A stretch of DNA of 64,000 bases. Origin: Neorhizobium galegae. GTDB taxonomy: Bacteria; Pseudomonadota; Alphaproteobacteria; Rhizobiales; Rhizobiaceae. Every line of letters starts with the position of its first letter. The stretch's first letter is position 1. Under the pieces are notes generated by a model that did not search any database, was not told the DNA's origin, and was given only the letters and a program-made list of their open reading frames with translations. The DNA lies in contig NZ_JAGIPG010000002.1 of the NCBI RefSeq assembly GCF_017877055.1, forward strand, positions 1,426,001-1,490,000, in the 5' to 3' direction. A program made the position numbers and the translations under genes. Shown here in pieces: positions 54,260 to 60,959 of the stretch.

Positions 54260-54579
54260 ACCTCGCTATTGATTCGGAGTTTGACATGCTGAGCCGTCTT
54301 TGCTTCGCGGCCGCGCTAGCGACTGCGGGGGGTATTCGTGCCGGTCGAAAGTCGGGAAAATGCACCGCAGAATGGGCTCTTGGATTGCAAGCTGCTTGGA
54401 GGGTTAAGGAGCCGCTGCTGGCCCATACCTGCTGGTTTTCTGGAAAGGCAGAGTTGAAGACAGGTATGGATAGAAATTGCGCCTAGTCATGCGCAACGGA
54501 AGCTCGATCGGGGCGATCAGCCTGTCAGAAGGAGCTGGCGCGGACCTGGGAAGGGCGTCGTAGGCCGTGGTGTTGAGAT

Positions 54580-54915
54580 CTATTTCGCGAGGATCTTAAA
54601 CTGAGCGGCGAGGCGCTCCATCTGTGTGCAATGTGCCACCTGGAGTCCGGCCGGCATTTTGTTGAATTGCATGGGAGCGATCTTCACGGAGGTTGCGACT
54701 GTTGACATAAAGTCGATGTCGTTGGCCGGCACCCTTGCTTTGACGAATGCCTTAATTGCTTCAGAATCGAACCTGAGGCCGCAGGTTTTCTCAGCTCCCA
54801 GAACATCCCCGAATGTCATTGCAAGTTGTGTAAGATTTTCCGAGGCGGTGTTTGGGATTGCGGAAAGTCCGACGAACACGGCTGTTGCCGCCAGCATCTT
54901 GCAATAGTTCAGCAT
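54580..54915 (-). CDS. Exported protein, unknown (possible lysogenic conversion gene)
   Basis: A 111-residue product with a signal peptide (MLNYCKMLAATAVFVGLSAIPNTASE). The mature part (NLTQLAMTFGDVLGAEKTCGLRFDSEAIKAFVKARVPANDIDFMSTVATSVKIAPMQF) has two cysteines that could form a disulphide. GGGAGGG lies upstream of ATG 54915. It lies between the repressor and PL on the strand of the repressor, the place where lambda-like phages keep genes expressed in lysogens. Function unknown. Confidence 0.6.
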   Translation of the reverse strand: MLNYCKMLAATAVFVGLSAIPNTASENLTQLAMTFGDVLGAEKTCGLRFDSEAIKAFVKARVPANDIDFMSTVATSVKIAPMQFNKMPAGLQVAHCTQMERLAAQFKILAK

Positions 54916-54953
54916 CGTGCCCTCCCAGACGGGACCAATCATTGGACTTAAAC

Positions 54954-55466
54954 TCAGCCTTTGCTGCTTGGCTGCCTTGCAAGGCAATCGCGCAGGGCGG
55001 TGCCTGCCTTGGTTGTCCCGTTCGCGGCCATCAGATGCGGTCGATCGCTGATCCCATCCTTAATAGCGACTTGTTTTTTTGCCTTGGCAAATGCATCGAC
55101 GAAGATTTTCGTGTCGTCGACGGATAGAGATACTTGCGAGATCGCCAGATTGTCGCCTACCGAGCCCGTCTCGCCCTCCGTTGAAATCAATCGTTTGCCG
55201 TCGATCGCGATTTCAATGCTCGGCACGAAGCCGGATATGTCTCCATTGAAAGCGAAGCCCGGAATGGCACGCACTACCACGCCGTCCTTTGATGAATCAC
55301 AGAGGATAAGAACGCCCGAGCGGATCGAGGTCGAGATCGAGACGGCGACCTGCCGTCCCCCCGAGAATGGATCGTCTTCGATCTCCACGGACCAGCTTCC
55401 GAACCCCGCCCAGGCAGGGACAACCGACGCCGCCAAAGCGACAGAAACCATCAACTGACTTTTCAT
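54954..55466 (-). CDS. Exported protein, unknown (possible lysogenic conversion gene)
   Basis: A 170-residue product with a signal peptide (MKSQLMVSVALAASVVPAWA) and a mature beta-rich part (GSWSVEIEDDPFSGGRQVAVSISTSIRSGVLILCDSSKDGVVVRAIPG). The order W...DP.....V.....G.L.IxC recalls small periplasmic beta-sandwich proteins, but no firm family. Its neighbour downstream is another exported protein, so the two may form a unit read from the repressor side. Confidence 0.6.
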   Translation of the reverse strand: MKSQLMVSVALAASVVPAWAGFGSWSVEIEDDPFSGGRQVAVSISTSIRSGVLILCDSSKDGVVVRAIPGFAFNGDISGFVPSIEIAIDGKRLISTEGETGSVGDNLAISQVSLSVDDTKIFVDAFAKAKKQVAIKDGISDRPHLMAANGTTKAGTALRDCLARQPSSKG

Positions 55467-55617
55467 AGCACACCCCCAGATACAACCCACAATTACCCTG
55501 ACCACGCACGGCGTCAATAAGGACCCTTTGCGATTTCTCGGATCGCCGCAGCGATCGTACCGATCGGATCATAATCTCAGTCGGTAAATTTTCACCAATC
55601 GGAGCGTGCAGTCGAAA

Positions 55618-56232
55618 TCACATCTTAAGAATGCTCAAAACCACCCGACCGAAAATTGCCGGGATATTGTCGTTGTCCGGGAAGATTGGCTCGTGACTGG
55701 CATTTGTTGATACTGGCTCAAACCGGGTTGGGCTTTGCCTATAACGCTTGTAAGTTGCGCCACCTTCGCCATCCAGAACGATGTAGCATGCATTCTGCAC
55801 CAGGCGAGTATCCTTGCGGTTGACGACGATTGTCGAACCGTCCGGAGAAATGCGATCCATAGAATCCCCCTGCACATCGAGCGCATAGAATTCGCCATCT
55901 CCTAAGCCTGCCACTTCAATGCGTGGCGCGTCCGAGATGTCTACGACGGCTTCTGCGGTTCCGAACGCTCCGGCATTTACCCAAGAGATCTTTGGGACGC
56001 TTTGGCGAGCATCGTTTTCGATGCCAAACGCGAGATATTCCGGCGTGGTTTCCAAGACGGGCGCGATCTGGATGAGACTGTCGATCCGAGGAAGTGCGTC
56101 CTTGACGCGCCACCCACGTAGGAGATCGGGTTGCTCGGCAGCGAGGACGCCCGCCCTACGCTCGCTCATTCCCAATTTTTTTAAGCGTTCTTCGACGCGC
56201 CCAAGGATTTGAGATTTCAGCATATTCTTCAT
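55618..56232 (-). CDS. LexA/CI-like phage repressor with S24 peptidase domain
   Basis: A 204-residue repressor. The N-terminal part (LKKLGMSERRAGVLAAEQPDLLRGWRVKDALPRIDSLIQIAPVLET) is a helix-turn-helix, and the C-terminal part is an S24 self-cleaving domain. It has the A-G cleavage site in VNAGAFG (A87-G88), the nucleophile Ser124 in QGDSMDRI and the general base Lys162 in ATYKRY. This supports induction by RecA/DNA damage. ATG 56232 (MKNMLK) has operator O4 directly upstream, at 56235-56250, indicating autoregulation. Confidence 0.9.
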   Translation of the reverse strand: MKNMLKSQILGRVEERLKKLGMSERRAGVLAAEQPDLLRGWRVKDALPRIDSLIQIAPVLETTPEYLAFGIENDARQSVPKISWVNAGAFGTAEAVVDISDAPRIEVAGLGDGEFYALDVQGDSMDRISPDGSTIVVNRKDTRLVQNACYIVLDGEGGATYKRYRQSPTRFEPVSTNASHEPIFPDNDNIPAIFGRVVLSILKM

Positions 56233-56234
56233 GT

Positions 56235-56250
56235 GCGGTATTATTACCGC
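56235..56250. promoter_or_regulatory. Repressor operator OR (repressor-proximal)
   Basis: GCGGTATTATTACCGC, the most symmetric operator, three bases from the repressor start codon. It should repress the repressor's own promoter, like OR3 of lambda. Confidence 0.7.
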
Positions 56251-56268
56251 AAACTCACGTACTTGCGA

Positions 56269-56284
56269 GCGGGACATGTGCCGT
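56269..56284. promoter_or_regulatory. Repressor operator OR (middle, imperfect)
   Basis: GCGGGACATGTGCCGT fits the operator consensus with two differences. Its position between the outer sites suggests a middle operator. Confidence 0.5.
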
Positions 56285-56313
56285 TGACAAGTGCGGTATA
56301 TGTCCCGCATGGT
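56284..56313 (+). promoter_or_regulatory. PR-type rightward promoter with overlapping operator
   Basis: TTGACA at 56284-56289 is a perfect -35 box. The -10 region at 18-base spacing (CATGGT at 56308-56313) is poor. The operator at 56293-56308 fills the spacer, exactly as in the leftward promoter. It would drive the Cro-like gene and the rightward operon. Confidence 0.5.
56293..56308. promoter_or_regulatory. Repressor operator OR (Cro-proximal)
   Basis: GCGGTATATGTCCCGC, one base from the palindrome of OL1. It lies inside the rightward promoter. Confidence 0.7.
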
Positions 56314-56320
56314 GTCTGCC

Positions 56321-56578
56321 ATGGCTGTGATTTCCTCATTCCTAATTCTTGCTGAAACCTATTGCCGCGCGGCAGGTATTGCGGAGGCGACGCTCTCATC
56401 GCGCGTTTTCAATGACGGTAAGCGGATCGGCCAACTCCGTAGCGGAGCTGATGTCGGTTCCCGACGCCTTGAGACCGCAACGCTGTGGCTTTCCGAAAAC
56501 TGGCCGAAAGGCTGCGTCTGGCCTGAAGATGTGCCGCGTCCGAAACCGGCCGCAGAGATACCTGAGGCTGCTGAATGA
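56321..56578 (+). CDS. Cro-like small regulator
   Basis: An 85-residue product (MAVISSFLILAETYCRAAGIAEATLSSRVFNDGKRIGQLRSGADVGSRRLETATLWLSENWPKG) with an HTH-like part in LAETYCRAAGIAEATLSSRVFNDGKRI. It is divergent from the repressor and first under the PR-type promoter, the place of cro. ATG 56321 is chosen over in-frame ATG 56309, which is inside the operator. The ribosome site is weak. Confidence 0.65.
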   Translation: MAVISSFLILAETYCRAAGIAEATLSSRVFNDGKRIGQLRSGADVGSRRLETATLWLSENWPKGCVWPEDVPRPKPAAEIPEAAE

Positions 56579-56826
56579 CGCGCCTCGATACCGTTCCCCC
56601 GCGCTCTGCTCGCAAGAGCGGCGCCACCTGCCGCCGGGATGCCCGACCTTCGCATCTCGGCGGCCTTTCTCTTCACGAATCGGCGAGCGGAGCTCCTCCC
56701 TGCTCGCCGCCGGCGCGTAACCTCTCCTCCCAGGTGAAACGCACCCTCCGGCCGGGACAGACTTTGTCTTGCGGACCGTTCCGGCCGGATACCCTTTTGA
56801 TTGAGCGTGCATGCGGTCCCCCATGA
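56575..56826 (+). CDS. Doubtful small ORF after the Cro-like gene
   Basis: An 83-codon frame coupled by ATGA to the Cro-like gene. The product is Arg/Pro/Ser-rich without any recognisable domain, so it may be only a leader region. A GGCGAGC / GCTCGCC dyad (56682-56708) lies within it and might be a terminator for the Cro transcript. If it is not a gene, 56579-56927 is a non-coding gap. Confidence 0.3.
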   Translation: MTRLDTVPPRSARKSGATCRRDARPSHLGGLSLHESASGAPPCSPPARNLSSQVKRTLRPGQTLSCGPFRPDTLLIERACGPP

Positions 56827-56861
56827 GTTCGTGACCCGCTGGAAATCACATTTTCGATCAA

Positions 56862-56904
56862 TTCCCACCACGGGAAACGCCGGGAACATTTCCCAGCGCG
56901 GGAA
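56862..56904. promoter_or_regulatory. Array of five phased TTCCC/GGGAA half-sites
   Basis: Half-sites begin at 56862, 56872, 56882, 56890 and 56900, i.e. mostly every 10 bases, alternating in direction, with a GGGAA-CAT-TTCCC dyad at 56882-56894. It sits about 25 bases before the CII-like gene. It may be an operator for that regulator or for an activator of the rightward operon. Confidence 0.5.
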
Positions 56905-56927
56905 AACGTTTGCCCGGAGACGCAGCA

Positions 56928-57434
56928 ATGCAAGATTCTCTTACGAATGCCTGGTTCTACCAGCTCAAAGCCGCGAACCGTCTGCTGATCAAAAAGAACG
57001 GCGGGATCGAAGCCGCGGCGGAACTCACGTCATTGTCGAAAAGCCAGATCGGCCGCTGCAACAATGATGGCGACACCGAGCTCTTGCCGATCCCGGCCAT
57101 TCTGAGGCTCGAGGCCGAATGCGGTGATCCGTGCGTTACGCGGGTAATGGCCGGTCTGCATGGCCGCAAGATCACCGATCCCGAGTCCAGCGGTCCGGAC
57201 GGCAGCTGCCTGATGCGCGAAAATGCGGAGCTTCAGCGGCTGAACGCCGAGTATGGCCGCAACGCTGCGATCGCGCTTTCCGATCTCAATGTCACACGGG
57301 CTGAATCGGCCCAGGCGGTGAAAGACCTGCAGGCGCTCCGCGACCAGGTCGACGAGCTGATCCGCATCCACGCTGCCGCGATGGCTGCGGGGGGAGTTTC
57401 TGTGGTGCCCTTCAAGCTCGGAGGCGAGCGCTGA
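56928..57434 (+). CDS. CII-like phage regulatory protein
   Basis: A 168-residue protein starting MQDSLTNAWFYQLKAANRLLIKKNGGIEAAAELTSLSKSQIGRCNNDGDTELLPIPAILRLEAECGDPCVTRVMAGLHGRK (parts: LSKSQIGRCNN, LPIPAILRLE). This fits the phage CII/CP76 group of regulators with an HTH followed by a helical, coiled-coil-like domain (RENAELQRLNAEYGRNAAIALSDLNVTRAESAQAVKDL). ATG 56928 has GGAG upstream. It leads the rightward operon proper. Confidence 0.7.
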   Translation: MQDSLTNAWFYQLKAANRLLIKKNGGIEAAAELTSLSKSQIGRCNNDGDTELLPIPAILRLEAECGDPCVTRVMAGLHGRKITDPESSGPDGSCLMRENAELQRLNAEYGRNAAIALSDLNVTRAESAQAVKDLQALRDQVDELIRIHAAAMAAGGVSVVPFKLGGER

Positions 57435-57437
57435 GAG

Positions 57438-57767
57438 ATGGCCCGATCGATCCAGAAGCTGGTCGGCCTGACCATCAACGTCCCGGAAAGAGCCAAGCAG
57501 ACGCTCGACCGCCAGGCTGCCGCGCGTGGAGCCGCCTCGTCGGTCTGGGCCGGGCAGGTGTTCGATATCGGCTTCGCGGCCGTCTGCGCCCGCGAAAAAT
57601 CCATGCCGATCACGGATGTAGATCTCGATGCCATCGCCGGCGCGACGCTGCTTCTGTGGAGCCGCGGCGACTGGGATTCTGCGTCGATCGCCAAGGGCCT
57701 CGGGGTGCCGGAAGCGACGGTTGAGAAGATCCTCGCTGGCTGGCGCGAATACCGGAGGGCGGGGTGA
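57438..57767 (+). CDS. Phage protein, unknown
   Basis: A 109-residue product, MARSIQKLVGLTINVPERAKQTLDRQAAARGAASSVWAGQVFDIGFAAVCAREKSMPIT, followed by LLLWSRGDWDSASIAKGLGVPEATVEKILAGWREYRR. The second half has helix-turn-helix spacing (SIAKGLGVPEATVEKIL). It begins 3 bp after the CII-like gene. It ends in a one-base overlap with the methyltransferase gene. Confidence 0.6.
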   Translation: MARSIQKLVGLTINVPERAKQTLDRQAAARGAASSVWAGQVFDIGFAAVCAREKSMPITDVDLDAIAGATLLLWSRGDWDSASIAKGLGVPEATVEKILAGWREYRRAG

Positions 57768-59305
57768 TGCAAGATGTTCGCGTCACCATTTCCGCAGGCG
57801 TCGAAACTGTCGAGACGACGGTGGCGGAGCTGGAGCGGGTGCCGGCTGTGATCCGCGACCAGTCCGACCTTGCGGCGACGGTCGACCGAGCCCGGTGTCT
57901 TCTGAATGACGGCGATTATCAAACCGCGCTGATGCTGTCTTCAGGGACTTATGACCAGGCCAAGGCAGCGGCCAGCTATGCAAGTCGTATCCGAGCCGGC
58001 GAGGCGTTGATAGGCAAAGCGCGGCGACTGCAGGCAGACGCGCTGCTGATCGAAAGCCACGCGAAGATCGCGCTCGCTGACCAGGTGGACGAGGCGCAGG
58101 CGGCCGGCATGGTTGCCGCGCCGGGCCGCCCAAAAAAGGTTTCCGACGAGAACCTTTTATACCTCGACGATATCGGCCTCAGTAAGAAGCAGTTGCACGA
58201 CGCGCGCCAGCTCCGCGACGCTGAGGCAAGTGAACCTGGTATCGTCGAGCGGGCGATTGAGGCGCGCATCGAAGCGGGGCTGGAGCCCAGCCGTCGCGGC
58301 CTAGGCCACGCCATCGGCACCCGTAGCGCCAGCAATGCCGAGAAGGGCGACCAACTCTATGAGACGCCGGCCGAGGCGACGCGCACGGTGCTGGCGCTGG
58401 AAAGCTTTTCGGCCACGGTGAAAGAGCCATTTGTCGGGCGCGGTGCGATCCTGCGCGTGCTGGAGGCGGCCGGTTATGACGCCGTTATTTCCGATCTCGT
58501 CGACCGAAATATCGCGACCCAGTATGGCGAGCTCCAGCAGGTGGGCGATTTCTTGCTGTCCGAACCCGGTGAGACCGAGGGCATGGATATCGTCACCAAC
58601 CCGCCCTACGGCGATCTCGCCAATGATTGCCTCGCGCACGCGCTTCGCGTCCACAAACCGGGCAAGATGGCGGCGCTGCTGAACCTGAATTTCATGTGCG
58701 GCTTCGATGATCCTGACCGCCGCTACGTGATGGATGAGCATCCGCCAAGCCGGGTCTATGTATTTACCCGGCGCCTGCCGATGATGCATCGGGACGGCTG
58801 GGAGGGGAACATTGCCTCCAGCCAGATGAATACCGGCTTCTTCATCTGGGAACGGAACGAAGACGGCAGCTACGGGAGTGGCGACGGCACGTGGACGACG
58901 ATCCGCGTCGACTGGGAGAAGTACCAGGCGGCGGATTCGCTTCCTCCGGGCGAGGGCGGTCACCGGTCGCCCATGGTGTTCATTGATGCCGACCAGGATT
59001 TCACCCGCACGACGCCGCGCAAGACTGTCGACGAACGGGTCGAGGAAGAGTTTTCCCGTGCGCTGCTCTGGATGAAGGCCTTAGAGCCTTTCGATGTGAC
59101 CTCCTTCCGAAAGGGCGTCGGGCTGCGCAACAGCGTCGCCGAGGCATTGATCGGCGCGTTCGCGGCCGAGGGCCTCATCGAGGCGAGCGCGGATGGGCTC
59201 TACCTGCCAACCGGAAAGGGTTTGAACATGATCGCCACGGTCGGCGCCGTCGAAATGACGAAGCAGATCCGCGCCGGCAAGCCGCTCGAAGAGGTGCTGG
59301 CATGA
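57767..59305 (+). CDS. Phage N6-adenine-type DNA methyltransferase with N-terminal helical region
   Basis: A 512-residue protein. Residues 220-290 carry the SAM motif I-like PFVGRGAILRVLEAAGYD and motif IV NPPYGDLAND (N278), which define the N6-adenine/N4-cytosine class. The first about 190 residues are helical (VDRARCLLNDGDYQTALMLSSGTYDQAKAAASYASRIRAGEALIGKARRLQ) with a basic GRPKKVSD hinge. The C-terminal tail (ERVEEEFSRALLWMKALEPF) may be a helical domain. The host-range or protection role is inferred. ATG 57767 overlaps the previous stop by one base. Confidence 0.78.
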   Translation: MQDVRVTISAGVETVETTVAELERVPAVIRDQSDLAATVDRARCLLNDGDYQTALMLSSGTYDQAKAAASYASRIRAGEALIGKARRLQADALLIESHAKIALADQVDEAQAAGMVAAPGRPKKVSDENLLYLDDIGLSKKQLHDARQLRDAEASEPGIVERAIEARIEAGLEPSRRGLGHAIGTRSASNAEKGDQLYETPAEATRTVLALESFSATVKEPFVGRGAILRVLEAAGYDAVISDLVDRNIATQYGELQQVGDFLLSEPGETEGMDIVTNPPYGDLANDCLAHALRVHKPGKMAALLNLNFMCGFDDPDRRYVMDEHPPSRVYVFTRRLPMMHRDGWEGNIASSQMNTGFFIWERNEDGSYGSGDGTWTTIRVDWEKYQAADSLPPGEGGHRSPMVFIDADQDFTRTTPRKTVDERVEEEFSRALLWMKALEPFDVTSFRKGVGLRNSVAEALIGAFAAEGLIEASADGLYLPTGKGLNMIATVGAVEMTKQIRAGKPLEEVLA

Positions 59306-59544
59306 GGTGGGAGATCGAAACAACCCGGCAAAGATACATGAGCGGCGGGATCGCAGTGGGAGCGGTGTTTCCACCCGTGCGGCCCGGACTTCGCTGGCGC
59401 TGGCGGTGCTGGGTAACCGGCCGCAGCCGTCCGTCCGAAGGTTCGCTCCACACGGAAGCACTCGCTCGTCGCGCCGTCGAGGCGGCCTTCGCCAATTTTC
59501 TGAAGAATGCTGGCCTTGTCCCGACCGGAAGCGAGGCGGAATGA
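59302..59544 (+). CDS. Small phage protein, unknown
   Basis: An 80-residue basic product (MRWEIETTRQRYMSGGIAVGAVFPPVRPGLRWRWRCWVTGRSRPSEGSLHTEALARRAVEAAFANFLKNAGL). It is coupled on both sides by 4-base overlaps. No family recognised. Confidence 0.55.
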   Translation: MRWEIETTRQRYMSGGIAVGAVFPPVRPGLRWRWRCWVTGRSRPSEGSLHTEALARRAVEAAFANFLKNAGLVPTGSEAE

Positions 59545-60107
59545 TCACGCGGCTGGACCAACTCACTGGACCTGTCGAGGTCGGCAAGCATTACCTCGTG
59601 CCGACCGTCACGGCCTGGTGGCGGGGTTCGCTGGCGACGGTTCCGGTTATCGGGCCGAAGCACCACGACCGGCATTGCCTCAACTTCGATCACGAGCACT
59701 ACCACCTGGACCCGCGCTTCGTCCGGGCTCCCCCGTTCAAGCATCCGTCGAGCTTCGAATTGTTTTGGCGGGATATTCAGGCCCGACCACTGATGACCGG
59801 CAATGGGGTGAATCCGGACGGATTGCCGGAGCCGGTCTGGATGAGACGCAAATGTCACAGGCTCGGCAATCCGCATGTTGGCAAGATGCTGGAGCTCACT
59901 TCGAAAAACGGCAACTGGCAATGCCATTTCCGCGAATGGGCTGGCAAGCAGGCGAAGCACGATGGGCGGGGATGGGTTTGTCCGCATCGCAACATTCCGC
60001 TCGCCGATCATCCGCCGGTCGACGGTGTAATCACGTGCCCTGCTCACCTTCTGCGGATCGATGCGGCGACCGGACTGGTGTTGACGGTTGAAGGGGTGCG
60101 GCCATGA
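59541..60107 (+). CDS. Rieske-type [2Fe-2S] motif protein of the prophage
   Basis: A 188-residue product. The C-terminal half contains WVCPHRNIPLADHPP and VITCPAHLLRID, i.e. C-x-H, 16 residues, C-x2-H, the full Rieske iron-sulphur signature. The N-terminal half is His-rich (GPKHHDRHCLNFDHEHYHLDPRF) and could bind another metal. Rieske proteins are known in respiration and oxygenases but seldom in prophages. Function unknown. It is coupled to its neighbours by ATGA. Confidence 0.7.
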   Translation: MITRLDQLTGPVEVGKHYLVPTVTAWWRGSLATVPVIGPKHHDRHCLNFDHEHYHLDPRFVRAPPFKHPSSFELFWRDIQARPLMTGNGVNPDGLPEPVWMRRKCHRLGNPHVGKMLELTSKNGNWQCHFREWAGKQAKHDGRGWVCPHRNIPLADHPPVDGVITCPAHLLRIDAATGLVLTVEGVRP

Positions 60108-60385
60108 CGCCCGACTTTTCCCCGGCGATGCTGAAATTCTTCATCCGCGCACGCGTAGCGCATGCCGCGAACATTGCGTTCCCTGCGCCGCGAGGAAGCC
60201 AGGAGCGGGCGGCGAAGGTCGCCATCCGCAAGGCGGCTGCCGTTACCGAGTTCGAATTCAACATGGCATGGATGGGGCGGTTGGACCGGCCGCTGCCTCG
60301 CCTGAAGCTGTGGATGTCGTTCGGGATCGATCCCGCCGTCTTCGGCCTGCGCCTCAACAATGGCGGACAGGAGCCGATACAATGA
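60104..60385 (+). CDS. Phage protein, unknown
   Basis: A 93-residue product (MTPDFSPAMLKFFIRARVAHAANIAFPAPRGSQERAAKVAIRKAAAVTEFEFNMAWMGRLDRPLPRLKLWMSFGIDPAVFGL). It seems to be a mainly helical basic protein. Coupled overlaps at both ends. Confidence 0.55.
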   Translation: MTPDFSPAMLKFFIRARVAHAANIAFPAPRGSQERAAKVAIRKAAAVTEFEFNMAWMGRLDRPLPRLKLWMSFGIDPAVFGLRLNNGGQEPIQ

Positions 60386-60666
60386 TCCCCGATATCGATC
60401 GCGCCCGGCTTTCCGTCGACACTCTGCAGTGGCTCAAGGACAACAATCTTTCGACCCGCAGCGCTTCCGCAAGCTTTCCGGGGCTGAACCCGGCCATGGT
60501 CTCCCGCGCCTGCACCGAGCAGGTACTTTCGGCCGCGAGCCTTCTGACGCTCTGCCGCGTGATGCAGCGGGACCCGCTTCGGTATCTGATTTTCACGGAA
60601 CGTCGGAAGCAAAATCAAGCTGTTACAGCAATCGGCAAACGTGAAACACCGGAGGCTCGCACGTGA
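60382..60666 (+). CDS. Small HTH-like phage protein
   Basis: A 94-residue product (MIPDIDRARLSVDTLQWLKDNNLSTRSASASFPGLNPAMVSRACTEQVLSAASLLTLCRVMQRDPLRYLIF). The segment STRSASASFPGLNPAMVSRACTEQVLSAASLLTLCRVM has the shape of a Cro/C1-type HTH. It may bind DNA. Confidence 0.55.
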   Translation: MIPDIDRARLSVDTLQWLKDNNLSTRSASASFPGLNPAMVSRACTEQVLSAASLLTLCRVMQRDPLRYLIFTERRKQNQAVTAIGKRETPEART

Positions 60667-60959
60667 GAGACCTTCTGCCGATCGTCGAAATCCTCACCGA
60701 GGCGACCAGCAACCAAGCAAGGGCCGAATGGCTCTCTGCCGTGCCGATGGGCGTCATCCAGCGCGATCACCTCGTGATCGGCGAGATCCTGGAGCTTGCC
60801 GGTTTCGTGGCGGGCCGCGCCTACCTCGGCGCGCTGTCAGCTCAAAACAACGCAAGGCGGCTGCCGGACGGGCGGTATCCGCAAACGGTTCTCATGGCGA
60901 CCGAACACGCGCGGCTCCTGATGTGGGAAGCCGTGAAACAGGGGGGGCAAATCGAATGA
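60663..60959 (+). CDS. Phage protein, unknown
   Basis: A 98-residue product beginning at GTG 60663 (MRDLLPIVEILTEATSNQARAEWLSAVPMGVIQRDHLVIGEILELAGFVAGRAYLGAL) and overlapping the cytosine methyltransferase gene by 4 bases. Helical. Not recognised. Confidence 0.55.
   Translation: MRDLLPIVEILTEATSNQARAEWLSAVPMGVIQRDHLVIGEILELAGFVAGRAYLGALSAQNNARRLPDGRYPQTVLMATEHARLLMWEAVKQGGQIE

Larger units (their letters stand above)
54070..54579. other. Control region and gap between PL and the exported-protein genes
   Basis: The left 190 bases hold the PL promoter and operators listed separately. The right part, 54260-54579, has a 66-codon plus-strand frame beginning at 54286 that has no convincing ribosome site or recognisable protein; I do not annotate it. 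Nothing else is evident. Confidence 0.45.

Noticed and set aside
54286..54486. A 66-codon plus-strand frame
   Set aside because: No ribosome site, no recognisable protein, and it begins inside the OL region.
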